From Afipia sp. 64-13 (GTDB taxonomy: Bacteria > Pseudomonadota > Alphaproteobacteria > Rhizobiales > Xanthobacteraceae), in contig MKUJ01000009.1 in the NCBI GenBank assembly GCA_001897755.1, forward strand, positions 145,378 to 209,377: a DNA stretch of 64,000 nt, given 5' to 3'. The translations under genes were made by a program, and so were the position numbers. Below the pieces are notes generated by a model that saw only the letters and a program-made list of their open reading frames with translations, was not told the origin of the DNA and did no database searches. How positions within the stretch are numbered: the stretch's first letter is position 1; each line of letters begins with the position of its first letter. This document shows positions 1 through 10,496 of this stretch, in pieces.

Positions 1-1026
1 GCGGCTGACGGAGAAAGGGTTTTCTCCGGGCCATACCGCCTGGATGATCTCCATCCCCGGATCGTGGCCATAGGAGTGAATTCCGATCAGCCGCCCGCCG
101 GCCCGCAGCGCCCGCGCCAGCGGCGCGATGATCCGCTTGGCGCGGAAGGCGAGCGAGGATTTGGCCCGGTAGGGCTGGGAGGCGATCACGAGGTCGAAAT
201 TGGCCTCCACCTTGCCGGCGCGGGGGATCACCGAATCCAGCAGGAAACGGTGGTCCTCGCGGTAGAGCACGATCACGATCGGCCGCTCATAGACCGGCAT
301 GCCCGAGCGCGGCGAGACGCTGGCGCGCCAGTTCTCTTCCAGAAACGGCTCCAGCGCCGCGATCTGGGCCTCGAACTCCCCGGAGGACGAGCCGGTCAGC
401 GCCACCTCGCGCCAGATCGTAGCGGCGGCGGCGGCCGGCGATTTCGGGGTCAGCCAGGGCGCCTCGGCGTAGTGCATGTTGGTGAGCACGAACACCGTGG
501 CGGGGTGCTCGAACAGCCGGTCGGGCACCTTGTCGAGGGTCAGCTTGACGTCCTCGAGGCTGATCTCCTTGCCGGCGACATAGAACGGCATGTGCGGGAA
601 CCGGCTGTGCATCGAGCGCATCACCCGCGCCAGCACCGTGCCGTCCCCCACCCCGGCGTCGAACAGCCGCAATGCCGGTGGGCGAGGATGGATGGACGAC
701 AGTTCCAACGCAACACGTTGGGCAATCACCCGTTTCTCGCTGCAAGTATGGACGAACAGCAGATATTTTTGCCGGTTCTCGAAAAACCGGAAATTGCCGG
801 TGGGATCGCGCCGCTCCAGCGGCGGCTCCGGCGGGCGCGGCAGCGGCGCCCCGTCGGCCAGAAAGGCCTTGATCCGGTCAAGCGTATCGACCGTGATGCG
901 CTTGCCCTCGCGCAGCCGCTGCACCAGCTTGCCGTCATTGACGGCGCGGCGGCCAAAGGTCGATTCGGCCATGCCCACCTCGCGGCAGTAGCCCGAAATC
1001 TCGGCCAGCAGTGCGTCGTTTTTCAT
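1..1026 (-). CDS. SAM-dependent methyltransferase-like protein (3' end outside window)
   Basis: Manual minus-strand translation from ATG at 1026 (MKNDALLAEISGYCREVGMAESTFGRRAVNDGKLVQRL...) with motif-I-like LFDAGVGDGT. Open to the window edge, so absent from the ORF track. Confidence 0.7.
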   Translation of the reverse strand, partial: MKNDALLAEISGYCREVGMAESTFGRRAVNDGKLVQRLREGKRITVDTLDRIKAFLADGAPLPRPPEPPLERRDPTGNFRFFENRQKYLLFVHTCSEKRVIAQRVALELSSIHPRPPALRLFDAGVGDGTVLARVMRSMHSRFPHMPFYVAGKEISLEDVKLTLDKVPDRLFEHPATVFVLTNMHYAEAPWLTPKSPAAAAATIWREVALTGSSSGEFEAQIAALEPFLEENWRASVSPRSGMPVYERPIVIVLYREDHRFLLDSVIPRAGKVEANFDLVIASQPYRAKSSLAFRAKRIIAPLARALRAGGRLIGIHSYGHDPGMEIIQAVWPGENPFSVSR

Positions 1027-1236
1027 GAAATGGGCAGCTTCAGGGTGTGGGCAGAGCGCCTTAACGGTGTCCCGTCTACCACGCCTTTCCCACGATTAAA
1101 ATGACCGAAAACGCCGCGCCGGGGCAGAATCAATCAAATCCTGTGGGCCCGAGGCCGAAGGGAGCCGAGGAGCGTCATCCGGCCAGCCGCAGACAGGAAG
1201 CCCTGTGGGACCTTGAGCAAAGCCCCGGCAAGGGGG

Positions 1237-2412
1237 TCAGCCCGCAGCCAGCCCCAGAACCTCGTCAGCCACCGCACAGGTCCGGGCGACCTCGGCATCG
1301 GTCAGGGTGGGATGGACCAGGAAGGCCAGGCCGGTCTCGCCAAGCTCTCGCGCTACCGGCAGCCGCTGCGCCGGCCGCCAGCCGGTGCCCTCGAATGCCG
1401 CCTCCAGATACACCTCCGACTGCGAGCCGTGCAGGCAGGGAACGCCCCGCGCCACGATCTCGTCGATGATCCGGTCGCGGCTCCAGCCGGAGGCAAGACG
1501 CTCCGGCCTCACGAACGCATAGAGACGATAATAAGCGTGACCAGCATCGGCAGGCACCTCCGGCACCCGGACCGTGTCGTGGCGCCGCAGCGCCGCCGCG
1601 ATCCGGCCGGCGATCTCGCCGCGCCGCGCCAGCCATTGCGGCATCCGCTTAAGCTGCACGAGGCCGATCGCCGCCTGCATTTCCAGCATGCGCGCATTGG
1701 TGCCGAAGCTGTCATGGACCAGGCGCGGCCCGGCGGGATGCGCGCGCTCGTAGACCCCTTGCCAGCTTTTGCCGTGATCCTTGAACGACCACATTGCCGA
1801 CCATAGCGCCTGCGAGTTGGTGGTCACCATGCCGCCCTCGCCGCCCGTCGTCATGATCTTGTCCTGACAGAACGACCACGCGCCGATATCGCCGATCGCG
1901 CCGACGCTGCGACCCTTGTAGGTCGCGCCGTGCGCCTGGGCGCAATCCTCGATCACGAACAGGCCGCGCTCGCGCGCCAGCGCCATGATCGGATCCATGT
2001 CGCAGGGCAGGCCCGCCAGATGCACCGGGATCACGGCTTTGGTCCGCGGCGTCAGCACCGCAGCGATGGTTGCGGCGGTGATGGTCTGCGTCTCGCGATC
2101 CACATCGGCGAAGACCGGCCGCGCGCCGGCCAGCGCGACGGATGACACCGAGGCGATGAAGGTGCGCGGCGTCACGATCACATCGTCGCCCGGACCGATC
2201 CCCAGCGCCTTCAGCGCAACGTCGAGCGCCAGCGTGCCGTTGGCCAGTGCAACCGCATAACGGGTGCCGACATAGGCCGCAAATTCCTCTTCGAAACGGC
2301 GGCACAGATCGCCGGTCCAGTAGTTCACCCGCCCCGAGGCGAGCACCTCGGACACCGCGGCGATCTCTTCGGGCGAATAGCTCGGCCAGGGGGAAAAGGG
2401 GGTGTTGAGCAC
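1237..2412 (-). CDS. DegT/DnrJ/EryC1/StrS family PLP aminotransferase
   Basis: Translation has FIEDCAQAHGATYKGRSVGAIGDIGAWSFCQDKIMTTGGEGGM, typical of DegT. Likely GTG start at 2412 (VLNTPFSPWPSYSPEE); the upstream part of the ORF-track entry is spurious. Confidence 0.88.
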   Translation of the reverse strand: MLNTPFSPWPSYSPEEIAAVSEVLASGRVNYWTGDLCRRFEEEFAAYVGTRYAVALANGTLALDVALKALGIGPGDDVIVTPRTFIASVSSVALAGARPVFADVDRETQTITAATIAAVLTPRTKAVIPVHLAGLPCDMDPIMALARERGLFVIEDCAQAHGATYKGRSVGAIGDIGAWSFCQDKIMTTGGEGGMVTTNSQALWSAMWSFKDHGKSWQGVYERAHPAGPRLVHDSFGTNARMLEMQAAIGLVQLKRMPQWLARRGEIAGRIAAALRRHDTVRVPEVPADAGHAYYRLYAFVRPERLASGWSRDRIIDEIVARGVPCLHGSQSEVYLEAAFEGTGWRPAQRLPVARELGETGLAFLVHPTLTDAEVARTCAVADEVLGLAAG

Positions 2413-3032
2413 TATGGTTTTTCCATCGGGCGCGCGGGTACGCCGATCACAACGCAGCCGTCCTCGACATCCTTGACGATCACGCTGCCGACCCCGGCGA
2501 TCACATTGGCGCCAATCCGGATGTTGTGACGGACCGAGCTGCCGGTCCCAAGCCAACTGCACGCGCCAATCTCGACCGTGCCCGACAAATGCACGCCGGG
2601 CGACAGATGGACGCCCTCGCCGATCCGGCAATCGTGATCGACGCTCGCCCCGGTGTTGATGATGCAGCCCGCACCGATGTCCGCGGCAACATTGACGATA
2701 CTACCGGCGGCCAGAAACGAACCCTCGCCGATCATGGCGCGGCGACTGACACGAGCCGTGGGATCGATGATCGTCACCAGCGGCGCAGAAACGCCGCGCA
2801 GCCGGTTGAGACAGTCCATGCGTGTTCGATTGTCGCCGAGCGCGACGATGACACCATCAAACTCTTGCGCACGCTGCAGCAAATTCGCAAACTTGCCGAC
2901 CACATCCCAGTCGCGAACGCGCCCCGTGCGGGTCTCGTCGAAAAATTCGACCGACCAGCCGAGCTCGGTGGCGCTATCGGCCACCACGCGACCATGCCCC
3001 CCGGCGCCAACAATCGCGAGTCGTCCGCTCAC
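2412..3032 (-). CDS. NeuD/PglD-like sugar O-/N-acyltransferase (left-handed beta-helix)
   Basis: VSGRLAIVGAGGHGRVVADSA N-terminus and hexapeptide-repeat C-terminus; GTG start at 3032 inferred from N-terminal homology pattern. Confidence 0.82.
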   Translation of the reverse strand: MSGRLAIVGAGGHGRVVADSATELGWSVEFFDETRTGRVRDWDVVGKFANLLQRAQEFDGVIVALGDNRTRMDCLNRLRGVSAPLVTIIDPTARVSRRAMIGEGSFLAAGSIVNVAADIGAGCIINTGASVDHDCRIGEGVHLSPGVHLSGTVEIGACSWLGTGSSVRHNIRIGANVIAGVGSVIVKDVEDGCVVIGVPARPMEKP

Positions 3033-3640
3033 TTGCCCGTAAACCTCTCGACCGTGGCCGCATTCTCGGCCGTTATGCCCTGACGCCGCAAGGCCGTCAT
3101 CACGGTGCGCGCAAGAATTCGCAGATCGAGCGTCAGCGAGCGATGATCGACATACCACACGTCGAGCCGGAATTTCTCCTCCCAGGAAATGGCGTTGCGG
3201 CCGTTGACCTGAGCCCAGCCGGTGATGCCCGGCCGCACCTCGTGCCGGCGCATCTGCTGCGCCGAATAAAGCGGCAGATACTCCATCAGCAGCGGGCGCG
3301 GCCCGACCAGCGACATCTCGCCCTTCAGCACGTTCCACAATTCCGGCAATTCGTCGAGACTGGTGGAGCGCAGCAGCTTGCCGAACTCGGTCAGCCGCTC
3401 GGCATCGGGCAGCGGCTCGCCATCCGGCCCCCGTGCATCGCCCATGGTGCGGAATTTCAGCATCTCAAAGGGCTTGCCATGCAGGCCCGGTCGGATCTGG
3501 CGAAACAGGACCGGACGGCCAAGCTTTACGCCCACCAGCACGGCGATGAAGAGAATGGCCGGACACAGCAGGACAAGCCCCAGGAGCGCCGCCGTCACGT
3601 CCAGCGCCCGTTTCATCGGGCCCTCTCCTGCATCACCCAA
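3029..3640 (-). CDS. Undecaprenyl-phosphate sugar-1-phosphate transferase (bacterial sugar transferase)
   Basis: MKRALDVTAALLGL...FRQIRPGLHGKPFEMLKFRTM...SLVGPRPLLMEYLPLY...RPGITGWAQVNGRN, classic family motifs. Initiation may be at 3616. Confidence 0.92.
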   Translation of the reverse strand: MGDAGEGPMKRALDVTAALLGLVLLCPAILFIAVLVGVKLGRPVLFRQIRPGLHGKPFEMLKFRTMGDARGPDGEPLPDAERLTEFGKLLRSTSLDELPELWNVLKGEMSLVGPRPLLMEYLPLYSAQQMRRHEVRPGITGWAQVNGRNAISWEEKFRLDVWYVDHRSLTLDLRILARTVMTALRRQGITAENAATVERFTGK

Positions 3641-3770
3641 TCACTTAGACACATGCGGTTCATGGCGACTATTTCGGGATCACGGCCGGCCCGGGATCCG
3701 GCCAGCCTCTCCCGGTCCGTCTACTCTGCCCGGTTGCCCGCGGCAACCCTGCGGGGCTTTGCGGACCTGC

Positions 3771-5087
3771 CTAACGATGCCCGCCCTCGTCCCGGTCCGG
3801 GTCCTTCACATGCGCCACGGTGGCGAATTCGATATTGCGGTTCTCACCGCGCTCCACGGCGACCTTGCGCAGATAGATGTTCTGGATCACCTCGCGGGTC
3901 TGCGGATCGATCTCGACCGGCCCGCGCGGGCTTTCCCACGCCATGCCCTTCATCGCCGCGAGCAGCGCCGCGCCGTCCGTCCTGCCGCGGGTCTTGCGCA
4001 GCGCCTGACAGATCAGGTGCATGCCGTCATAGCCCGCCACCGCCATGTAGCCCGGCCGGTCGCCATAGGCCGCCCGATAGGCGGCAACGAAATTGCGGTT
4101 CTCCTGCGAGGGATGCGCCGCCGAATAGAAATGCGCGGTGATGACGCCGAGCATGTCCTCGCCCATATTGGCCAGCGCATCGTCGTCGGTGAGCTCGCCG
4201 GTGCCGATCACCTGAATCTTGAGACCGCTGGCGCGGAACTGCTCCATGAAGAGACGGCTCTGCCGCGTCGGCACGAACACGAATAGCGCATCGGCGGCGG
4301 CTTCCTTGATTTGCTCAAGCAGCGGTGCGAAGTCCGGCTCGGACAATGGCGCTTTCCATTCGCCGGCGATCTCGCCGCCCGCCGCCCTGAAATGCCTGCC
4401 GAACACGGCGAGCGCATCGTTTCCGGGCGCGTAGTCCGCGATCAGGATCGCGACCTTCTTCAACTCGTGCCCTGCCGCCCAGTGCGCCAGCGTCGCGGCG
4501 GATTGCGCCAGCGTGCCACCGCTGCGCACGATGAAAGGCGAGCGATCGGTGATCAGCGAGGTGCCCGCCCCCATCACCACCTGCGGAATGGCGGCCTCGG
4601 TGGCGAGCGGCGCGGCAATCGCGGCCGCCGGCGACGTGCCGAAGCCGGCCAGCAGCGCCACCTTGTCGTCCGCGATCAATTCCTTCGCCGCCTGCCTTGT
4701 CTCGTCCGGCACGGCGCGATCGTCGCGCAGCACGATCTCGATTTTCCTGCCGTCGATGGTGTCGCCGTTCTGCTCGAGATAAAGCCGCACCGCGTTGTCG
4801 ATCTGCTCGCCGGTCGCCGCCTCGGGACCGGTCATCGGCAGGATGAGACCGATCCTGATGATCTCCTGCTCCTGCGCCCTGCCGGGCGCGACTGCGAAGC
4901 CAAGCGATGCGGCAAGAACGCCGAGCAGCACGCACCTCGACAAACGACCCGCCGTCCGGCGGGACTGGCTCGATTTGGCAAGCGGGTCTGGTTCACCCCG
5001 CCGCGATGGAATGTGGCTCATGGCCGTCACATGCCGCAGACACTGCAATGCCCGACCGATACCGGCTTTGCGCAGGCTTTGCATCAT
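3771..5087 (-). CDS. ABC transporter substrate-binding protein, Leu/Ile/Val-binding-like (Peripla_BP_6)
   Basis: Signal-like segment then EIIRIGLILPMTGPEAATGEQIDNAVRLYLEQNGDTIDGRKIEIVLRDD. True start may be internal. Confidence 0.85.
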   Translation of the reverse strand: MMQSLRKAGIGRALQCLRHVTAMSHIPSRRGEPDPLAKSSQSRRTAGRLSRCVLLGVLAASLGFAVAPGRAQEQEIIRIGLILPMTGPEAATGEQIDNAVRLYLEQNGDTIDGRKIEIVLRDDRAVPDETRQAAKELIADDKVALLAGFGTSPAAAIAAPLATEAAIPQVVMGAGTSLITDRSPFIVRSGGTLAQSAATLAHWAAGHELKKVAILIADYAPGNDALAVFGRHFRAAGGEIAGEWKAPLSEPDFAPLLEQIKEAAADALFVFVPTRQSRLFMEQFRASGLKIQVIGTGELTDDDALANMGEDMLGVITAHFYSAAHPSQENRNFVAAYRAAYGDRPGYMAVAGYDGMHLICQALRKTRGRTDGAALLAAMKGMAWESPRGPVEIDPQTREVIQNIYLRKVAVERGENRNIEFATVAHVKDPDRDEGGHR

Positions 5088-5134
5088 TTATTGCAGCCGC
5101 TGAAAGCCCGGACTGCGACCGGCTCCCATGCCGG

Positions 5135-5277
5135 CCCTCATGGTGAGGAGGCGCCTCCAGCGCGTTTACGCGTCTTCCGACGCGCTATGGCGCCGTCTCG
5201 AACCATGAGGCCACAGATCAGCCCCAATGGCCTCATCCTTGGAGACGCAGCCCAAGGCCGCTCCTCAGGATGAGGGT
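5135..5277. repeat. Dispersed intergenic repeat, inverted copy of 17325-17473
   Basis: Contains ctcatggtgaggaggcgcctccagcgcgtttacgcgtcttccgacgcgctatggcgccgtctcgaaccatgaggcc. Confidence 0.8.
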
Positions 5278-5444
5278 CATGCCTGCATACCGCGCCCGGT
5301 TTCCTTATCTCTCCGCACGCGAGAAACAGGCGCAACCTGCGGCAACGGCTTCAAACAAAATCCGAAATACTTTAAGGTCCGCGCGGGCATCCGATCCCGG
5401 CACGGCCCGTCCTCACCACATGACCACCGTCGCGGGAGAGCTTC

Positions 5445-6509
5445 ATGGGATTGCTCAGGGTGTTTCTTGCCCTCGCAGTCGTCGCCGCCCACCAGCCTCC
5501 CCCGACCGGCCTGCTGCGTTTCGTCGGCGGCCAGATGGCCGTGGAAATCTTCTTCGTCATCTCCGGCTTCTACATGCAGATGGTGATGAGCTCCGGCCGC
5601 TATGCGACGGTGCGCGACTTCTACATCAGCCGCGCCCTGCGTATCTTTCCAGCCTATTGGCTGATCGCCGGCGCGGTGCTGCTGGCCACGCCGGGCTGGC
5701 TCACGCAGGTGACGCAACTCGGCGTCGGCCCCGCCGTCGCGCTGCTGCTCTCGAACGCGATCCTTTTGCTGCAGGACACGACCCTGTTCCTGTCGGGCAA
5801 CGGCGGCAGTCTGTCGTTCACTGCAAACGTCTTCGCCGACCCGTTGCCGCTCTATCCCTATCTGCTGATCCCGGTGGCGTGGACGCTGGCGCTGGAATTG
5901 TACTTCTACCTGCTGGTGCCGCTGCTGGCGAAACGTAGCGACCGGTTTCTCGTCGCGCTCATCGCCATCGCGACCGTCGCGCGCATCGTCACCTATCTCG
6001 CCGGCCTCAACAGCGATCCGTGGACCTACCGGTTCTTCCCGTTCGAGATCGCGCTGTTCCTGTGCGGCATGCTGGCCCAGCGCTTCCATGCACGCACCGA
6101 CTGGCAGGCGTTTCCGCGAGAAAAACTGTCGCGGATCGGCTGGATCTGTCTTGCGGTGTTCTGCCTGTCGGGCCCGTTCCGCGCGTCGCGCATAGCGGTC
6201 TTTCTGGTCGCGATGGCGTGGACCTTCGCTATTCCCTATCTTTTCGAACTTACCCGGCGCTCACGGATCGACCGCATCATCGGCGAACTGTCCTATCCGG
6301 TCTATCTCGTGCACGTGCCGCTGCTGTCTTTGGTGATGCCGCATATCAAGCAGGCATTGCCGGCGCTCGGCATCATTCCCGACTATTTCGTGCTGGCGGC
6401 GCTATCGCTCGCCACCGCCTTCGCGATCTGGTGGCTGATCGATCGCCCGATCGATCACCTGCGCCACAAGATGCTCGCCAATCCGCGCGCGACGCCGCCG
6501 GAGATCTGA
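5445..6509 (+). CDS. Acyltransferase family 3 membrane protein
   Basis: MGLLRVFLALAVVAAHQPPP...VEIFFVISGFYMQMVMSS...FYISRALRIFPAYW; multiple TM segments. Confidence 0.88.
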   Translation: MGLLRVFLALAVVAAHQPPPTGLLRFVGGQMAVEIFFVISGFYMQMVMSSGRYATVRDFYISRALRIFPAYWLIAGAVLLATPGWLTQVTQLGVGPAVALLLSNAILLLQDTTLFLSGNGGSLSFTANVFADPLPLYPYLLIPVAWTLALELYFYLLVPLLAKRSDRFLVALIAIATVARIVTYLAGLNSDPWTYRFFPFEIALFLCGMLAQRFHARTDWQAFPREKLSRIGWICLAVFCLSGPFRASRIAVFLVAMAWTFAIPYLFELTRRSRIDRIIGELSYPVYLVHVPLLSLVMPHIKQALPALGIIPDYFVLAALSLATAFAIWWLIDRPIDHLRHKMLANPRATPPEI

Positions 6510-6550
6510 CCGCGGCCTGCGCCGCCAGTTCGACTCCTGACGGTGATTTT

Positions 6551-7645
6551 TCACGGATTGACCGGTTCTGCCCTGTTCCGGAAATAACGCGATGAAATCG
6601 CTTTTCCCATTTTAATGAAGCGGCTTTCGATCAGCGGCGTCGTCACATAATAGCTCACCCAGAACGACAGCAGGGCAACCAGCGGCACCGCAAGCTCTGC
6701 GGGCACGAAGATCACCGAGCGCAGCCGCGCCGGAATCCCTGCAAAATCGAAATGGAACAGATAGATCGAATACGAATGCTGTCCCAGGGTTTCGAGCACT
6801 GAGTTTTTCAATCCGACCGACAGAACCAGAAACGAGAAAAGAAACAGGAATGCCACAACCTTTCCAAACTGGAACGGCAGCGCGCATGCCAGCATCAACA
6901 GGATGCCGACGACAGGCACCCGCTTCTGCTCCAGAATCTCGAACAGGATGAAACCGAAGCCAAAACAAATGATCTGGTTTGGCAGCCAGAAGATGCAAAA
7001 CAGATCGACAAGATATTTCTGGGATTCCGGATAGTGCGGATAGAGCGCAGGCAACACGAGGTTCTGCGCCGCGTATTGGCCGGCCAGATAGATCACCGCC
7101 ACGAGCACGTAAGGCGCGATCGCCTGACGGTTCCTCGCCCGTCTGAACAAATAGATGAACAGCGGAAAGATAAAATAGAATTGCAGCTCGACGGCAATAC
7201 TCCAGCCACCAGGCACCACCGAGTTGAACGCGGTGGGAGAGAGCCACTGCAGAAGCGAGAACGTCAGCAGGATATCGGTCAGGCTGACGCCGTCGGGCGC
7301 GAAATAGTTCGCATGAAACCCCTTCCTGATAACGTACATCAGGGCAACGACCCAGAACAGCGGCACGATCCTGAAAAATCGCCGGGTGTAGAATGCGAAG
7401 ATCGCGTTTGCGGAGACATCCTTCCCGAACGTCAACATCATCGTGTAACCGCTGATGATGAAGAACAACTGGACACCGTACGGCCCATAGCCGACGAAAT
7501 TATTCGTGACGGTGAAATATCCCGGCGAAGCCTGCCACGTATGAACCAGGATGACGAGAAGGATCGCCACCCCTCTCAGCAGATCAAGCGATTCATTGCG
7601 GTTTGATGCTGGAGCCACGCCGGCGATCTCTCCCAGTCCCATCAA
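6551..7645 (-). CDS. Acyltransferase family 3 membrane protein
   Basis: [20 protein letters not shown]...[17 protein letters not shown]...[14 protein letters not shown]. Confidence 0.9.
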   Translation of the reverse strand: MMGLGEIAGVAPASNRNESLDLLRGVAILLVILVHTWQASPGYFTVTNNFVGYGPYGVQLFFIISGYTMMLTFGKDVSANAIFAFYTRRFFRIVPLFWVVALMYVIRKGFHANYFAPDGVSLTDILLTFSLLQWLSPTAFNSVVPGGWSIAVELQFYFIFPLFIYLFRRARNRQAIAPYVLVAVIYLAGQYAAQNLVLPALYPHYPESQKYLVDLFCIFWLPNQIICFGFGFILFEILEQKRVPVVGILLMLACALPFQFGKVVAFLFLFSFLVLSVGLKNSVLETLGQHSYSIYLFHFDFAGIPARLRSVIFVPAELAVPLVALLSFWVSYYVTTPLIESRFIKMGKAISSRYFRNRAEPVNP

Positions 7646-8505
7646 TCCGTGAACACGATGGTCTTGCGGCCGTTGAGAATAACGCGATCCTCCAGATGGT
7701 AGCGCAGGGCACGCGCCAGCACGCGGCGCTCGATATCGCTGCCCTTGCGCACCAGCGCCTCGGCGGAATCGCGATGGCTGATGCGTTCGACATCCTGCTC
7801 GATGATCGGACCTTCGTCGAGGTCGCCGGTGACATAATGCGCGGTGGCGCCGATCAGCTTGACGCCGCGCTCATGCGCCTGATGGTAAGGCTTGGCGCCC
7901 TTGAAGCCCGGCAGGAACGAGTGGTGGATGTTGATGCAGCGGCCTGACAGCTTCGCTGAAAGATCGTCCGACAGCACCTGCATGTAGCGCGCCAGCACCA
8001 CGAGATCGGACTTGGTTTCCTGAATGAGAGTCCAGACCGCCGCCTCCTGCTCCGCCTTGGTCGCCTTGGTGATCGGCAGATAATGGAACGGAATGTCGCC
8101 GAATTCGACGCCCTGATAGGCCTCGCGCGGATGGTTGGAGACGATCGCGGTCGGGATCATCGGCAGTTGCCGGTGCCGCCAGCGATACAGGATATCGACC
8201 AGACAATGATCGAATTTCGAGACCATCAGCAGCACGCGGTGCGGCACGGCGCGGTCACGGATTTGCCATGTCATGTTGAAAGGCTCGGCGATGGCGCGGA
8301 ATCCGCCCCGGATCACCGAAAGGTCGGACGAGCCATTGGTCGGCGTGAACATCACCCGCATGAAGAAATGACTGGTCTCGGTGTCGTCGTATTGCTGAGC
8401 GTCGAGAATGTTCTGACCGCTGGCGAACAGGAAGGTCGAGACCGCGGAGACGATGCCGGGACGATCGAGGCACGACAGAGTGAGGACGAATTGCTGTTCG
8501 GACAT
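7642..8505 (-). CDS. purU: Formyltetrahydrofolate deformylase
   Basis: [26 protein letters not shown] domain plus [49 protein letters not shown]. Start at 8505 preferred over 8562. Confidence 0.95.
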   Translation of the reverse strand: MSEQQFVLTLSCLDRPGIVSAVSTFLFASGQNILDAQQYDDTETSHFFMRVMFTPTNGSSDLSVIRGGFRAIAEPFNMTWQIRDRAVPHRVLLMVSKFDHCLVDILYRWRHRQLPMIPTAIVSNHPREAYQGVEFGDIPFHYLPITKATKAEQEAAVWTLIQETKSDLVVLARYMQVLSDDLSAKLSGRCINIHHSFLPGFKGAKPYHQAHERGVKLIGATAHYVTGDLDEGPIIEQDVERISHRDSAEALVRKGSDIERRVLARALRYHLEDRVILNGRKTIVFTD

Positions 8506-8702
8506 GGTGACGATCTTTGCTGGTGATGGCCGGCGGGGCGAAAATCCGCCCTGCTCTAGCATCGCTTCGACCGCCCCGCCAAGCGCAGGCGTCCCGACCT
8601 TAGGCTAAATTTGGCGGACGCGCGGAACACCGGCCGGTCCCGCACACTTTTGAGATATGATTTCAACTGCAACAGCTAAAAATATCACGAGCGGGTTCTT
8701 CC

Positions 8703-9542
8703 ATGACGGACAGGCTGAACGGCTATCGCATTCTGATTCTGGAAAGCCGCGAGGAAGCGCAGTTCTCGCGCCTGCTGCGCGATCAGGGCGCTGCAGTGGT
8801 GCAATGCCCGATGTTCACCATCCATGACGCGCCAGACTCCGCGGCGGTGGAAGCCTGGATCCGGCGCGCGGTCGAAACCCCGTTCGACGATCTCGTCCTC
8901 ACCACCGGCGAGGGCCTGCGGCGGCTGATCGGGCTTGCGAAGGCACGCGGCCTCGATCAGGCGTTCGTCGCCGCGATCGGGCAATCGCGCACGGTGGCGC
9001 GCGGGCCCAAGCCCGGCAAGGCGCTGCGTGAGATCAGGCTTGCGCCGCAGGTCACGACCGAAACGCCGACCTCGGAGGGTATCGCGCAGACCATGGCGGG
9101 CTTCGATCTCACGTGCCATCGCGTCGGCATCCAGCTTTATCCCGAGAAGGATCACACCAAGCTGCTGAACGCGCTGCGTCAGCAAGGCGCGAGCGTCGAT
9201 CCGGTGCTGCCTTACGTTTACGACGCGGAAGCCGCCGATCCTCATATCGTGGCGGCGATCGACGAGATGGTTGCCGGACGGATCGACGCCATCGCACTGA
9301 CAAGCTCCGGCCAGGTCCGCCGCCTGGTCGACGCGGCGCGCAAGCATGGCTGCGAGGAGCGTCTGCGGCAGGGCCTTGCGATGACGCGCGTCGCATCGGT
9401 CGGCCCGGTGGTGTCGGACGAACTGAAGGCGCACGGTTTTCAGACCGACATCATGCCCGCCGATGGCGCGTTCTTCATGAAGCCGCTGATCAGCGCAATG
9501 GCTGCGAGACTGGCAACGATGCCGCGTCGGGCACAGGCTTAA
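8703..9542 (+). CDS. Uroporphyrinogen-III synthase (HemD-like)
   Basis: Two-lobed HemD-like layout ([21 protein letters not shown]...[35 protein letters not shown]...[16 protein letters not shown]). Confidence 0.75.
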   Translation: MTDRLNGYRILILESREEAQFSRLLRDQGAAVVQCPMFTIHDAPDSAAVEAWIRRAVETPFDDLVLTTGEGLRRLIGLAKARGLDQAFVAAIGQSRTVARGPKPGKALREIRLAPQVTTETPTSEGIAQTMAGFDLTCHRVGIQLYPEKDHTKLLNALRQQGASVDPVLPYVYDAEAADPHIVAAIDEMVAGRIDAIALTSSGQVRRLVDAARKHGCEERLRQGLAMTRVASVGPVVSDELKAHGFQTDIMPADGAFFMKPLISAMAARLATMPRRAQA

Positions 9543-10492
9543 GCGATCGCCACCTGCTCGGTGAGAAACGCCTGATAGGCGCGCGCGATGCCGTCTTCCA
9601 GCCCGGTCGAGGCGCGCCAGCCCAGCGCGGCAAGACGGCCGACATCGAGCAATTTGCGCGGCGTGCCGTCTGGCTTCGAGGGATCGAACACAATCTCGCC
9701 GCGATAGCCGACCGCCTTCGCCACCATGCGGGCGAATTCACCGATGGTGATGTCCTCGCCGGTGCCGATATTGATCAGGTCCGCGCCGGAATAATGGCGC
9801 ATCAGATGCACGCAGGCGTCCGCCATGTCGTCCACGAACAGGAATTCACGGCGCGGCGTTCCGGTGCCCCACACCGTGACGCCCGGCGCATTCGCGACTT
9901 TCGCTTCATGAAAGCGGCGGATCAGCGCGGCGACCACGTGGCTGTATTCGGGATGATAATTATCGCCCGAACCGTAAAGATTGGTCGGCATCACGCTGAT
10001 GAAGTCGCTGCCGTACTGGGCGCGATAGGCTTCGATCATCTTGATGCCGGCGATCTTGGCGATCGCATACGGCTCGTTGGTCGGCTCCAGCGGCCCGGTG
10101 AGCAGCGAATCCTCGCGCAGCGGCTGCTCCGCAAGACGCGGATAGATGCAGGACGAGCCGAGAAACAGCAGCTTCTCCGTGCCGTTCGCATGCGCCGCAT
10201 GGATCACATTGGCAGCGATGACAAGGTTGTCGTAGATGAATTCGGCGCGCAGCGTGTTGTTGGCGACGATGCCGCCAACCTTCGCGCCGGCATGAAACAC
10301 CACCTGCGGCCGGTTCGCCGCGAACCAGCGGTTAACCGCGGCCTGATCGCGCAGATCGACCTCGCTGCGCGGCACGGTGAGAATTTTCACATCCTCACTT
10401 TTCAGCCGCCGCACCAGCGCGCTGCCGACCATGCCGCGATGTCCCGCGACATAGACGCTCTTGCCTTTCAGTTCGAAGGGAACGGAGGTCAT
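9539..10492 (-). CDS. fcl: GDP-L-fucose synthase
   Basis: [20 protein letters not shown]...[10 protein letters not shown]...[23 protein letters not shown]...[31 protein letters not shown]. Confidence 0.95.
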   Translation of the reverse strand: MTSVPFELKGKSVYVAGHRGMVGSALVRRLKSEDVKILTVPRSEVDLRDQAAVNRWFAANRPQVVFHAGAKVGGIVANNTLRAEFIYDNLVIAANVIHAAHANGTEKLLFLGSSCIYPRLAEQPLREDSLLTGPLEPTNEPYAIAKIAGIKMIEAYRAQYGSDFISVMPTNLYGSGDNYHPEYSHVVAALIRRFHEAKVANAPGVTVWGTGTPRREFLFVDDMADACVHLMRHYSGADLINIGTGEDITIGEFARMVAKAVGYRGEIVFDPSKPDGTPRKLLDVGRLAALGWRASTGLEDGIARAYQAFLTEQVAIA

Positions 10493-10496
10493 CGTG

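Noticed and set aside
64-1104. 346-aa plus-strand ORF at the left edge
   Set aside because: Antisense to a methyltransferase-like gene running off the window; the plus-strand translation has no family features.
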